A DNA stretch of 64,000 nucleotides from Lepidostoma basale (Eukaryota > Arthropoda > Insecta > Trichoptera > Lepidostomatidae). The stretch is taken from NCBI GenBank assembly GCA_022606425.2, contig JAHDVF020001569.1, forward strand, positions 62,001 to 126,000. The letters run 5' to 3'. Within the stretch, counting starts at the first letter, position 1; every line of letters starts with the position of its first letter. The notes under the pieces are model-generated. The model was not told the origin of the DNA. It was given only the letters and a program-made list of their open reading frames with translations, and did no database searches. The translations under genes and the position numbers were made by a program. Of the stretch, positions 19,661 through 29,777 are shown in pieces.

Positions 19661-20139
19661 TTGACGCTATTGACGATAATGAAACTACAAGCTTATCAAA
19701 ACACGAAACAATCAATATTTCGAGCAATGAATGGGTTCTGGACATAACAGTTTGAAACTTTCGTGGAAAGGTAATCGGTCAAGTTCACGACGGGACTCGG
19801 AGCCGCGGTTCGGGCAAATATTGTCCGATATTAATTGGTACATATTTATTAACAAATATACCCACATTAGCAGTAACACTTTGAGCACATTCAAGTGGTA
19901 AAGTAAACTCTTTACCCCCGCGTCAACTATGTATCGAGCGCACATATTTAATCGCTGTAACTAACCTATAAACAATAATATTATCTTTGACTCACTGAGC
20001 TAAACGCCTCGTGATAAGTGAATAATTATATTTGCGATAGGAACACACAATTATATTAAAAATTAAGTGTTCTCACAAAAATCTTGCAGCAAATATTCGT
20101 ATCAAATTATTGTTTTATTCTTCTTCTTCTTCTTTCTTG
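19661..20139. other. Unexplained low-repeat DNA
   Basis: No coding exon seen. It contains CGGGCAAATATTGTCCG, one of several GCAAATATT-type words in unexplained islands. 20116-20136 is the GAAGAA-type tail (minus strand) of the LINE-C copy below. Confidence 0.4.
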
Positions 20140-20143
20140 TTGT

Positions 20144-20698
20144 CTAATGTGCAAAGGCTAATAGCCGCAAGATAAAAATAGTAGTTTTGAAATTAACGGA
20201 TTTATAGTTTAATTTTTGCTATATTTTATCATTCAAAATAAGTTTTCTTATGCAAACTAAGTTTTAAAAGTAAGAATACAGTTCTTAGAAGTGATTAAGA
20301 CGTGTTTTTGCCATAAAAGTATAGTAAGCTTCATATTATTAAAGAAAATGTGTTTTGCCGCCACATATTATCTAGACCGTCGCACAAATAATTTGGTAAT
20401 GGGCCGCAATTTAAGTTGCTGTCATTTGCCAGGATACATATTGTGTGGCAGCAAAAGGGCGGCAAGTTTTGGCTGTGCCGTAGTAAAAAGCAGCAACTCA
20501 AAATGATGCTTTTTGCCAAAACATGTATCAAAATAATACAATTTTGCGGCTATTGGGATAGTGAATATCTCAGTAAAGGAAAGAGATAGAGAAAAATCTG
20601 TGATTGTATATGATAGAGGCCAGTTATAAGAATGCTTTGAGCCGTGTTACGCCAAACAGCCGCAACTTAAGTTACGGCTTGTTGCCTTTACACATTAG
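20144..20698. mobile_element. MITE with 15-bp TIRs and TTGT target duplication
   Basis: The ends CTAATGTGCAAAGGC (20144-20158) and the inverse GCCTTTACACATTAG (20684-20698) differ at one base. TTGT flanks both sides (20140-20143 and 20699-20702). Removing it restores the continuous LINE-C 3' end (GAAGAA tail to TGTAGACC), which supports the boundaries. Several GCCGCAA words occur subterminally. No transposase; superfamily open. Confidence 0.75.
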
Positions 20699-20702
20699 TT
20701 GT

Positions 20703-21080
20703 AGACCTATGTGGTCTGTTCTCCAGAGTGTTGCTTCTCCTGTGAGGTAGACTTCCAGCTGTCCTTTTCCATCTTTTAGGAGGTCTTCCAGAGGACGAGT
20801 CCCATGAGGCTGATTATGCAACGCAATAAAGGAGAGTCTGGTGGAGTGCATTCTTTGAACATGCCCGTACCAGTCCCTTTTTCGCTGTCTGCTCCATCTT
20901 ATAATATCCTCAATCTCACATATCTCTCTTATTCTGGTGTTCCTCACGCGATCTCTCAGCGTCTTGCCTGCTATCGTCCTCAGTGTCTTCATCTCGGAAG
21001 TCCTCAAAACTTGTTTGCTCCTTTCTGTGTCTGCCCTTGCTTCGACGCCTAAGGTATTATTGGTCCTACGCATGCTTTAT
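20703..21080 (-). mobile_element. LINE-C fragment
   Basis: The minus strand is open across 21073-20672 with LRTSEMKTLRTIAGKTLRD, IREICEIEDIIRWSRQ and GHVQRMHSTRLSFIALHNQP, the C-terminus of the same family as 2810-3345. Confidence 0.8.
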
Positions 21081-21149
21081 AGATTCTCATCTTACTCTTA
21101 ATGGCTATAATAACTATTTTATATAACTATTTATTAATAATTAGGTGGA

Positions 21150-21355
21150 ATTAATTCATCTGGGAAATATGTTTACAAGAGATGAAAAAATGGAGAAAGA
21201 TATCGGAAGAAGTGTAGAAGCTGGAAATAAAATAAATGGTGCACACAACTGGTGACGTGGATGTGTGAGAGACAATGGATTACATGGAGTGGAGTACTTT
21301 GGATGACCCCTACGTTTAGCAGTGGACGACAGACATCTGATAAGGAGGTAAGTTT
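21150..21355 (+). mobile_element. LINE-A scrap joined to another LINE tail
   Basis: 21150-21245 matches the upstream LINE-A region (GGGAAATATGTTTACAAGAG). 21250-21350 (GGATGACCCCTACGTTTAGC, AGTGGACGACAG) is the C-terminus and stop region of another non-LTR family, probably LINE-E. Confidence 0.5.
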
Positions 21356-21419
21356 GCTTCAATCTCTAATTTATTACTATTTTTCGTTTTAATAACATTT
21401 AAATAGGAATGTATGTATA

Positions 21420-21480
21420 ACATACTTTATTACAATCTTTAAACATGTTTCGGATAGTACTCATCTTTATTCAGTGTGTT
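21420..21480 (-). repeat. FB-type hammerhead-like scrap
   Basis: The minus strand reads CACTGAATAAAGATGAG, a weak GAT/ATC stem, then CGAAACATGTTT, a worn version of the FB motif. Confidence 0.35.
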
Positions 21481-21589
21481 TATTTTTTTTTGTGCTGGAG
21501 AAGGATAATTACCATCCTAAACATGATTGTGAAGATTCGAACAAAGCGTTGAAAAATATACAATGTTTTTCAAATCAAATTTCTTTACA

Positions 21590-21780
21590 CACCTGGGTTA
21601 TAGGCAAATTATTTACACGGATCAATAAATTAAATTGGTCATGCTATGCTTTCTTTAATCTTCCACGACCTCTCTTTTCACGCACACTGCTTGTTGAGAA
21701 AAGTTTAACTATCCTTCTCTCGTCCATTCGTTCTACGAGTATATGTCCAAACCATCTCAGGGATCGGTTTTCAATTTTCT
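21590..21780 (-). mobile_element. LINE-A fragment
   Basis: The minus strand covers HDQIN to GSLRWFGH (AAATTGGTCATGCTATGC, GTCCAAACCATCTCAGGG on the + strand). Confidence 0.65.
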
Positions 21781-22190
21781 GTAACCTGCCCATTGCCACT
21801 TTAGAGTCGTTATCCGGTGGATGATGTCAGCGACCTTTGTTTTTTCTCTCGCCGTATCGTTTCTGACTCTGTCTCTTAGGCTTATTCCTAACATGGCTCT
21901 TTCATGGCTCTTTGGGTCACTCGTAACTTCTCAGCACTTTATTTGGACAATATTACAGTTTCGAGGCCACAAGCCAGCAGTCTTCTTGTCCATTTTTCAT
22001 CTGAGTTTCTGGCCACGTGACCTGCCAAAGCCATTTTAAAGTCGCCACCCGGTGGATGATGTCAGTGAACTTTGTTTTTTCTCTCACCGTATCGTTGTTG
22101 ACTCTGTCTCTCAGGCTTATTCCTAACATGGCTCTTTCCATGGCTCTTTGGGTCACTCGTAGTTTCTCGGCGTAATAAATTCTGATGTAA
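21781..22190 (-). mobile_element. LINE-E, two overlapping copies
   Basis: The minus strand reads RAMERAMLGISLRDRVNND, a non-LTR C-terminus. About 160 bp starting at 21784 recurs 236 bp later at 22020 (GGTGGATGATGTCAG, CTTATTCCTAACATGGCTC), so two copies or a partial duplication lie in tandem. Confidence 0.7.
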
Positions 22191-22850
22191 TCTAGAAATA
22201 ATCATGGCGTCCATCGCATGCGACCATGCGCTGTCTGCCTTGGTATTTCAGTGCCCCACAGTTGGGGCGGTATGCACAGAGAGGTTGAGTCAATAAAATA
22301 AGCAAAATGATAAGAATATAACATATTTATTTGTTCGCAACATCAGAAGTTCGCCCGTGATAACACAGATCAGAAGTCGCTTCTCATTTGCTTCGAGCGG
22401 TTGAGCTGTGATAGAATTATTTACTGACATAAATACATACTCAAATAATAGCTCTCCGCAAAGACAAGAGAAGAGAGACTCGGTAAACCGAAGTTCACTC
22501 ACATCCATGTCTGTAAATTTGCTCTGGTAATTATTTTTTAACAAATATTTATAGTTTACCCCCGCTTATTTACAACAAACAATTCACTTACCTGAACAAT
22601 CAGAGCTGTTGACTTTATATCTAAGAAATCAAACACTGTTTGGCTTCCTTTGCAGTCCGCAAGAACCACTATCATTTCCATCGTAAGGCGAAATCAAACA
22701 CCAGGGCCGGCCATACCGATGGTTCATTATTCAGTAAAAGACTGGGGCTAGAACATTAAGCAGAGTCATTTAATATATTAATGCCGATATATTTAAAGCA
22801 TTGCGATCACATTTTTAAATTTACATTTAGGAATGTTACCAATATTTCTA
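22191..22850. other. No gene supported
   Basis: Mixed composition. 22330-22510 is moderately GC-rich with CTTCGAGCGGTTGAGC, but no exon with credible splice sites was found. Confidence 0.4.
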
Positions 22851-22854
22851 GACA

Positions 22855-23012
22855 AAAACTGGATTTTACTCAATGCGGGTTAATCAATTTTAAGGATTGA
22901 CTGTATCTCAATAGAGACGAAGAAGGGTCTCGAGAAAGAAGGGTCTTCGTCTCTATTGAGATACAATCAATCCTTAAAAATGATTAACCCGCAATGGGTA
23001 AAATCCAGTATT
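22855..23012. repeat. TIR-X palindromic element, compact copy
   Basis: ACTGGATTTTACTCAATGCG at the left and the inverse CGCAATGGGTAAAATCCAGT at the right. The whole 158 bp folds on itself, with TCTCAATAGAGACGAAGA near the centre. Longer relatives lie at 27248 and 57815. Confidence 0.8.
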
Positions 23013-23064
23013 TGTCTGCAAATATTGGTAACAATTCCAGATTTTCGCCATTCACGTTAATATT

Positions 23065-23175
23065 GAATGTCAGCCACGTAAGGAGTCGGAGAAATCGACA
23101 CGATGCATGAATGTTGAGGAATCGAGATAAGTATGTCAGGAAAATACAGTGTGACGTCGTTATAGTTAATTAGTT
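23065..23175 (+). mobile_element. LINE-A scrap
   Basis: AATATTGAATGTCAGCCACG and CGATGCATGAATGTTGAGG from the C-terminal coding end. Confidence 0.65.
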
Positions 23176-23189
23176 ATTTATCTATCTGG

Positions 23190-23800
23190 GAAGCATGTTT
23201 ACAAGGGATGGAAAAATGGGGAAAGATATCGAAAGAAGGGTCGGTGCTGAAAACAAAATGAATAGCGCTCTCAAAGTCATCCCTGCAAATACAATATAAA
23301 TATTTCAACTAAAGCAAATACGGCAGTACGTAATGGAGTTCTCGTGCCAACCATTGTGTATGGAAGTGAAGCTGGGAGCTGGCAAAAAGAGGATGAAAGT
23401 TGGACTATTGCCGTAGAAATTAGATCACTGTGAATAATGTACGGGAATATGATATATAATAGAATACCGAACGACGAAATAAGGAAGATGTAAGGCAGAT
23501 GATTGCATCATAAGTAAAATTAAAAAAGGATCCCTGAGATGGATTGGACATATAGAACCAATGGACGAGAGAAGGATGGTTAAAATATTGTTTACAAACA
23601 GTGAAAATGGAAAGAGAAGCCGTGGAAGACTAAGGAAAGCATGGCATGACCAAATTAATCAAATATTAAAAGATGGCCATATTCGAAGTCGGAAAGTCGA
23701 CGAGCGTGCACGTACGGTGTATGAATGCAGAGAAATCTGAAGAGGTATGTCAGGACTCTGCCAACCCCTACGGAGAAACGGCGTGATGGTTAGTTTGTAA
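23190..23800 (+). mobile_element. LINE-A fragment, long but broken
   Basis: Runs from the GSMFTRDGKM region through SEAGSWQKEDESWT, GSLRWIGHIEPMDERRMV and RGRLRKAWHDQINQIL to the GTGATGGTTAGTT trailer, with several frameshifts. Confidence 0.75.
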
Positions 23801-23834
23801 GTATAATTTACAAATCCGTGTAGTAAATCCGTAA

Positions 23835-24145
23835 TTAAAAAAAAGATCCCTGAGATGGGTTGGACATATGGAACGAATGGACGAGAGAAGCATTGTTAAA
23901 ATGCTATATACAAACAGTGTGACTGGAAAGAGAAGCTGTAGAAGACTAAGGAAAGCATGGAATGACTAAATTAATCAAATATTGAAAGGCGGCCACATTC
24001 GATGTCGGAAAAATCAACGAGCATACATGTTGCGATGTATGAATGTGGAATCTAGAGAGGGATGTCAGAACAGAACGGTATGGCGGTCCATCATTTTTGC
24101 TACTCCTCCGCGTAAATGGCGTGACGGTTAGTTAGTTAATGAGTT
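23835..24145 (+). mobile_element. LINE-A fragment, 3' tail hit by LINE-D
   Basis: SLRWVGHMERMDERSIVKML to the GTGACGGTTAGTTAGTTAA trailer. The trailer is interrupted at 24146. Confidence 0.78.
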
Positions 24146-24476
24146 CTTCTTCTTATTTTTGTCCTGTCACACCTCCGTGGTGGATAGGGCCTCAAGGAAC
24201 CTTCTCCACCTGACTCTATCGCATGCCTGATGCCTAACATCATCCCAAGTGAGGCCTGCCGCCTTAACCTCGTCCTGCAGGGTTCTTCTCCAGGTGGCTC
24301 TAGGTCGGTCTCGCTTTCTCTTTCCCCTCATAGGGGACCAGTCTAGTGCACCCTAAGCGATGCAGGCTGGGTTACGTCTCAGAGTGTGACCGATCCACTG
24401 CCATTTGCGTCTAGCGACCTGTTCTCTAATTAGCTTTTCGCCTGCCATAGTCCAGAGAGCGGCATTTGACATTTGA
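24146..24476 (-). mobile_element. LINE-D fragment with 11-bp target duplication
   Basis: A 331-bp 5'-truncated insert bounded by identical GTTAATGAGTT (24135-24145 and 24477-24487). Its 3' end at the left is a GAAGAA-type tail. The body (minus strand) is a non-LTR C-terminus with WQWIGHTLRRNPACIA-type sequence. A + strand copy lies at 47985-48095. Confidence 0.8.
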
Positions 24477-24575
24477 GTTAATGAGTTAGTTAGGTATAAA
24501 TCAGAACAGAACTGTATGGCGGTCCATCATCTCTGACTACCCCTCCGGGGAAACGGCGTGATGGTTAGTTAGGTT
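24477..24575 (+). mobile_element. LINE-A trailer and 3' coding scrap
   Basis: After the LINE-D target duplication, a short LINE-A piece: CAGAACAGAACTGTATGGC and GGGGAAACGGCGTGATGG. Confidence 0.65.
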
Positions 24576-25020
24576 CACTATTTAGTAAGGTATGATTGGG
24601 TTGAACTGGGTGCCTAATTCTGTCAATCCGGGCCCGCCGAACGCGCTTTTTAGTAGACTGCCGGAATGATAGAAATCATGCAAACAATTTGTTGATACAG
24701 CAAACATTTATTCCCTCCCCGGCGGTACTTCCCCAGTAAGTCACTTGAAAAGAAAACAATCCAACATTGGTGATAAAAGAGGTATTTGCAGTGAGGAAAA
24801 AAGGTTAATCTTCGTTCGTGCAAAGTGTAGAAGGCCTGCTTTGTGTGCGACATAAATATCGGATATTTCTCTCGGCTTCCGACTTCCGTCAGTAAATATT
24901 TTACTACGCAACGATTCCAACTACTTCTCACTAAAACCCCTTCAAATATTTTCCGTATTCAAATAAAATTATAAACATGGGATTTCTTGATCTGAATTGT
25001 TCTAACAAATGAAATATTTT
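24576..25020. other. Unexplained low-repeat DNA
   Basis: 24640-24960 is moderately GC-rich and not matched elsewhere in the window. A minus-strand frame (24931-24650, MRSSWNRCVV...) has no recognisable features. Confidence 0.4.
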
Positions 25021-25024
25021 ATCT

Positions 25025-25575
25025 TAAATAATAATTAAATATAACGATATTTTTTAACTACTTCCACTTTTGTCTTTATTTCAACAGAGACCGGTTTTGC
25101 CAGATTCGCTGGCATCGACAGACTGTCTGTCGATGCCAGCGAACGTTTTGTTTAATTATTACCGTTTTATTTAATTATTATTTAAAATGAACTTCCATCA
25201 AGAGATTTCAGAAAAATCATTTGATTAAATTTTATCTTCTTAAATAATAATTTAATAAAACGATGTTTTTTAACTGCTTCCGCTTTTAACTGTATTTCGA
25301 CAGCGACCGGTTTCGCCTGGCTCGCCGGTATCGACAGACTGGTGACACTATTGCAAACCGAGTCCTTTATATACATTCAGATCAGGGATGGTACACATGA
25401 TTCTATTTAAAAATAATCTTCAAATATTATATTATTATATATTCATACCGGATATATCATACAGGCCAGTCTGTCGATGCCAGCGACCCTGGCGAAACCG
25501 GTCGCTGTCGAAATTAAGACAAAAGTAGAAGTAGTTAAAAAAACGTCGTTTTATTTAATTATTATTTATTATATA
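25025..25575. repeat. FB4 foldback array
   Basis: Three or four inverted FB4 ends: AACTACTTCCACTTTTGTC, then GACCGGTTTTGCCAG, and the perfect inverse pair CTGGCATCGACAGAC/GTCTGTCGATGCCAG at about 25110-25141. A second unit runs 25260-25560, with inner arms at about 25300-25345 and 25465-25510 enclosing a spacer of about 120 bp. Confidence 0.78.
25467..25507 (+). ncRNA. Hammerhead-like motif (FB4)
   Basis: CAGT (25467-25470), CTGTCGA (25471-25477), T, GCCAG-CGACC-CTGGC (25479-25493), GAA, ACCGGT (25497-25502), C, GCTG (25504-25507). CAGT pairs with GCTG (one G-U), GCCAG with CTGGC, and ACCGGT is self-complementary. The triplet is GUC. Core A6 is U in this family and one extra base precedes stem II. 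Confidence 0.42.
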
Positions 25576-25609
25576 TTATTTATGTAAATGTGTGTCACTT
25601 TTGTTTACA

Positions 25610-26035
25610 TTCTTTCATTCATTCATTTCTAGGCGCTACATCCCGGTGTGGGACTTCGCCTCCTCCACAACGGTCCTCCACTGACTTCTGTCTCCTTCCA
25701 TTTTATCCCAATATTCTTCCACGCAATCCACCCATCTTTTCCTCGGTCTGCTTCTTGGTCTCTTTTCGCTTTATGCACCCATCTGGATATAATTTGTGGT
25801 GTTCTACCCTCCGGCATTCTTTCCACATGGCCAGCCCACCGTAGGCGTTGAGACTTACAGAATCTCAATACTGTTTCTTGGTTAATCAGTTCTTCAAGTT
25901 CAAGGTTTCTTTTAATGCTGTAAGTCCCATCCTCCAGCGTGGGTCCGAAAAATTTTCTCAGTATTTTCCTTTCAAAAACTGCCAGTCTGCCTTCCTCTCT
26001 CTGCGTTAGAGACCAACTTTTTATGCATTTGTTAA
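25610..26035 (-). mobile_element. LINE-H fragment (RT C-terminus)
   Basis: The minus strand reads RKFFGPTLEDGTYSIKRN, RLRWAGHVERMPEGRTPQI and WKETEVSGGPLWRRR, a typical non-LTR C-terminus. Its 3' end at the left has a GAAT-type repeat tail (TTTCATTCATTCATTTC). Confidence 0.78.
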
Positions 26036-26335
26036 AATATTTTTAATATTTACGGATTACAGATTTTTAAATGTATTTTTTATTTTTTATCAAAAGGTTA
26101 AACTATTATAAATTAGCTAGAATACAACTTTGTTATCAAATAATTATAATCATGATTCCGGTACACAAGTAAGTGAATTTATTTATGTTCGTTTTGTCAC
26201 ACTTTTATCAAAGTCGTCTTTTTGAAATAAAATAAAAATTGTTTAAAAGTACCTACCAATGTGCCAACACTAATTTTTATTTTTATTGCCATTTCAATTA
26301 AAAATTGTAATTTAAAACACTTGTGTAATTTGTTT
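26036..26335. other. No gene seen
   Basis: AT-rich; nothing recognisable. Confidence 0.4.
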
Positions 26336-26339
26336 TAAG

Positions 26340-26515
26340 GCCACTTTATTTGGGTTTTTTTTAGAACAACCAGTTTCGCTCCCACTGGAGTTTCGTCAGA
26401 GTAACAAACCAAACTATTTGATATGTTTTCTTATTACCGGTTTGTCTGTAAATTTGTTTGTTATGTTACCTTGTCGAAACTCCGATGGAAGCGAAACTGG
26501 TCTATTCTGAAAAAA
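26340..26515. repeat. FB7 foldback element
   Basis: Inverted arms: AACCAGTTTCGCTCCCACTG at 26369-26388 and CGATGGAAGCGAAACTGGTC near 26480-26500. The left arm on the minus strand gives CTGACGA (a perfect CUGANGA core), a CTCC/GGAG stem, GAA, ACTGGT, T. The spacer contains TTACCGGTTTGTC. Confidence 0.68.
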
Positions 26516-26740
26516 AATATTGTTTCTTGAGCATTGATGTAAAACTTCATATTAAATCATGAATACTAATGAAAACGTCTGTTTTCTAGAAGTTTTATTA
26601 TGTTTTATGTGAATGGCGTGTTTCACAAATGTACAAAAGAAATTTGATAATGCCTTAGACAGGCGAAAAATCTCATTCACATAAATTATAATAAAACTTC
26701 AAGAAAACGGACGTTTTCAATTTTATTAATTAAATAAAGT
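26515..26740. repeat. FB1 foldback element, nearly complete
   Basis: TTGTTTCTTGAGCATTGATG at the left edge, AACGTCTGTTTTCTAGAAG in the left arm, inner TTTGATAATGCCTTAGACAG and GCGAAAAATCTC, then CTTCAAGAAAACGGACG in the right arm. Confidence 0.78.
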
Positions 26741-26859
26741 GTTTTAAATTATAATATTTTTATAATAATGATATTGCAATTATTATAGATCTGGAGAGAA
26801 TATGTGATTACGAAATGTTTGTTCTCAACAAATGTTTTAAAGTATAATTTTGTTATATC

Positions 26860-26895
26860 TTTTGGGAAAACAAACTGATTTGATTTGATTTAATT
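26860..26895 (+). mobile_element. LINE-G 3' tail scrap
   Basis: AACAAACTGATTTGATTTGA, the terminal repeat of LINE-G only. Confidence 0.6.
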
Positions 26896-27240
26896 TGACA
26901 TTACAAAGATGGCCGCGCGTTCGTGATACTTCTCTCCGACAGTATACACGACACATCCATCGCGAGCAAGCCCGCGCGAACCGTAATTTCTGGACTCTTT
27001 GGCAAATAATATTTAATGGGGCGGGTCAATTTATTTAAAAATTACTCTGCTCTCCGTGGCGCAAATATTTGCGTGTTTGTGTTGCGATAATAGTTACCTG
27101 TTTGAGCGCACAATGGCGCATTTCTGCTCAAAAACTCCCGCCGGTTGCGTGCGGACGGAAAACTAAACACAACTCATGCTTTTGAAAAAGGAACGCCACT
27201 TGAACGCGTGACTGCGCGAGCACGGATTCGCAAATTAAAT
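26896..27240. promoter_or_regulatory. CpG-rich noncoding island (candidate regulatory)
   Basis: Not related to other repeats in the window and much richer in CG dinucleotides (GATGGCCGCGCGTTCG, GAACGCGTGACTGCGCGAGC). It contains the perfect palindrome GCAAATATTTGC at 27061-27072, also present in the island at 42106-42117. Function is inferred only from composition. Confidence 0.3.
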
Positions 27241-27247
27241 TCAAACT

Positions 27248-27470
27248 TTTACTGGATTTCACCCATTGCGGGTTATCAATTTTTATGATTTAATTGTATC
27301 TCAATAGAGACGAAGATGCAAAGTTGGAAACTGAATATGGTTGATCAAGGTGTTTACAGGACTTATGACCTGTCATGGTTGGGTAAAGTGCACACTTTAT
27401 GTAATTACAACATTCCCCATTCCACCTTTGTTGTCTGACAATTTTTTCGGAAGTTGTAACTACCTAACTA
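27248..27470 (+). repeat. TIR-X element, partial
   Basis: Starts ACTGGATTTCACCCATTGCG, then TCTCAATAGAGACGAAGATG and CAGGACTTATGACCTGTCAT, in the same order as the copy at 57815-58266. Confidence 0.7.
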
Positions 27471-27764
27471 ACTCCACTGCTGGATATAGGCCTCTTCCAT
27501 ATTCTTCCACTCATCCCTGTCTTCAATTCAATTCAATTAAATTTGTTATTAAAAAAAACAGTATAATCACTAAATGACTATAGAATACAAAAAAAATATT
27601 TTAAACACAAAAAAATACAATTGTGTAATTTTATATAAGACAAAATACAATATAAACAATAACAAATAAACACAAGATAATTTAAATTTAAAGAAAAATT
27701 AAGTAAACAGAAACAATAAGAAGAACAAGAGAAGCAAATATCAATTTTAAAATAAATAAAAACT

Positions 27765-28250
27765 AACTAACCATCACGCCGTCTCCCCGAAGGGGTAGGC
27801 AGAAAGAATGGACTGCCACACCTTTCTTTCCTGACATATTTCTCTCGCTTCCTCAACATTCATACATCGTGTCATGCACGCGCGTCGATTTCTCTGACTC
27901 CTCACATGGCCGACATTCAATATTTGATTTATTTGATCGTGCCACGTTTTCCTTGGTCTTCCTCTATTTCTGGTTCCATTTACATCATTAACATATAATT
28001 TTTACCATTCTTTCTTCATTCATTCTTTCCATATGTCCAAACCATCTTAATGATCCTTTCATTATTTTGTTCATGACACCATCATTCGCACCGCATTCAC
28101 TTCTTATATTTTCATTCGACACTCTATCATACACAGAGTATCCACACATTCGTCTAAGAGATCTCATTTCTACTGCATTTATTCTACTTTCATCCTTCCT
28201 TTGCCAGTTCCATGCTTCGCTTCCATACATAAGGGTCGGTAGAAGTTGTA
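27765..28250 (-). mobile_element. LINE-A fragment
   Basis: Well preserved minus-strand copy with LPTLMYGSEAWNWQRKDE, VSNENIRSECGANDG and SLRWFGHMERMNEERM and the GTTAGTTA tail at the left. Confidence 0.84.
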
Positions 28251-28444
28251 TATATGTCAAAGTCCAACGCCATAATTCACATGTCAGTTTCAATGCGCCA
28301 TCTATGAAGACTTTGATTATATATGTTAATCTCTAAGATTAATCTATATATAATCTACATACTAACGCCATCTATGAAGATTTATGTTTATTAAGCATTA
28401 AGCAGAACATCTTTAATAAATTCAAACTGTTTGAAAATCGAATG
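28251..28444. repeat. TIR-X internal fragment
   Basis: AATTCACATGTCAGTTTCAA, GCGCCATCTATGAAGA and AAGCATTAAGCAGAACATC match the interior of the 57815-58266 element. The block CGCCATCTATGAAGA occurs twice. Confidence 0.65.
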
Positions 28445-28740
28445 AATATAATTCTTCTTCTTTTTCCTCGCTGTAGATTTGTGTGATCTGTTCTCTAGAG
28501 GGTTGCTCCTCCTGTGAGATAGATTCCCAGCTGTCCTTCAATATTTTAGGAGGTCTTCCACGAGGACCAGTCCCGTTAGGCTGATTATGAAGTGAAATCA
28601 AAGACAGTCTGGTGGTTTCCATTCTTTGAACATGGCCTTACCGGTCCTTCCTTCGCTGTCTACTCCATCTTATAATATCCTCAGCCTTACAAATCTATCT
28701 TATTCTATTGCTCCTCACGCGATCTCTTAATGTCTATTTA
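28445..28740 (-). mobile_element. LINE-C fragment
   Basis: The minus strand reads METTRLSLISLHNQPNGTGP and PPKILKDSWESIS. GAAGAA-type tail at the left (TTCTTCTTTTTCCTC). Confidence 0.78.
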
Positions 28741-28799
28741 TTTCGATCCATAAAAAAAACAACTGACTTAAAAAAATACTTACACCTAGGGCTTAAATC

Positions 28800-29044
28800 A
28801 ACTAAAACTAAACTAACTAACTAACCATCACGCCGTCTCCCCGAAGGGGTAGGCAGAAAGAATGGACTGCCACACTTTTCTTTCTTCCTCAACATTCATA
28901 CATCGTTTCATGCACGCGCGTTGATTTCTCTCACTCTTTCTCAGTCTTCCTCTATTTCTAGTGCCATATACATCGTTAACTACTTATACTTTTTTACCAT
29001 TCTTTCTTCATTCATTCTTTCCATTAAACCATCATTCTCACCGC
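28800..29044 (-). mobile_element. LINE-A fragment, degenerate
   Basis: Tail AACTAACTAACCATCACGCC at the left, then the C-terminal coding region with deletions. Confidence 0.72.
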
Positions 29045-29570
29045 AATCACACCTATTTCGAACATGGCCGCCTTTCAGTAATTGATTAATTCGGTCATGC
29101 CATGTCTTCCATGGCCTTCCTCAACTTCTTTTCCATTCACACTACTTGAATATATATTTTTAACCATTCTTCCCTCATCCATTCGTTCCATATGTCCAAA
29201 TCATCTTAGTGATTTTCTTGATTTTATTTATCACGCATTCATCTGCCTTACATTCCTTTCTTACTTCATCATTAGATATTCTATCATACAATGTTTTTCC
29301 GTACATTCTTTTTAGTGACTCATTTCTACGGCATTTATCCTACTTTCACCCTTCTTCTGCCAACAAGCTTCACTTCCATACATAATGATGGGGTCTAGAA
29401 CTCCACTGTGTACTGCCGTCTTTGCTTCAATCGATATATTTCTATTTGCGGTAATGACTTTGAGTACACCATTTATTTTGTTTCCAGCTCCAACCCTTCT
29501 TCCGGTATCTTTCTCCATTCTTCTGTATCTTGTAAACATGCTTCCCAGATAAACAAAGATGATGATAATA
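29045..29570 (-). mobile_element. LINE-A fragment
   Basis: The minus strand covers MFTRYRRMEKDTGRRVGAG, YGSEACWQKKGESRINAVEM and RWFGHMERM-type sequence. The 3' coding end is missing. Confidence 0.75.
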
Positions 29571-29614
29571 ATATATTAAAACAAAATTAAAACTTTTTTA
29601 TGTTTAATATATAG

Positions 29615-29770
29615 GAGGAGACTCCCCACACGATGGTCCGATGATATTCAAAAAATTGCTTGTGATTGGATGCGAAAGGCACAAGACAGGAATACGTGGA
29701 GACGTTTTAGGGAAGTCTATGTCCAGCATTTGACGAAGAAGCATACTGATTGAATGTACAAGTTGGGTTG
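29615..29770 (+). mobile_element. LINE-L fragment (RT C-terminus)
   Basis: Encodes RRRLPTRWSDDIQKIACDWM and WRRFREVYVQHLTKKHTD before a stop near 29755, a standard non-LTR C-terminal signature. Only one copy here. Confidence 0.72.
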
Positions 29771-29777
29771 AATAATC

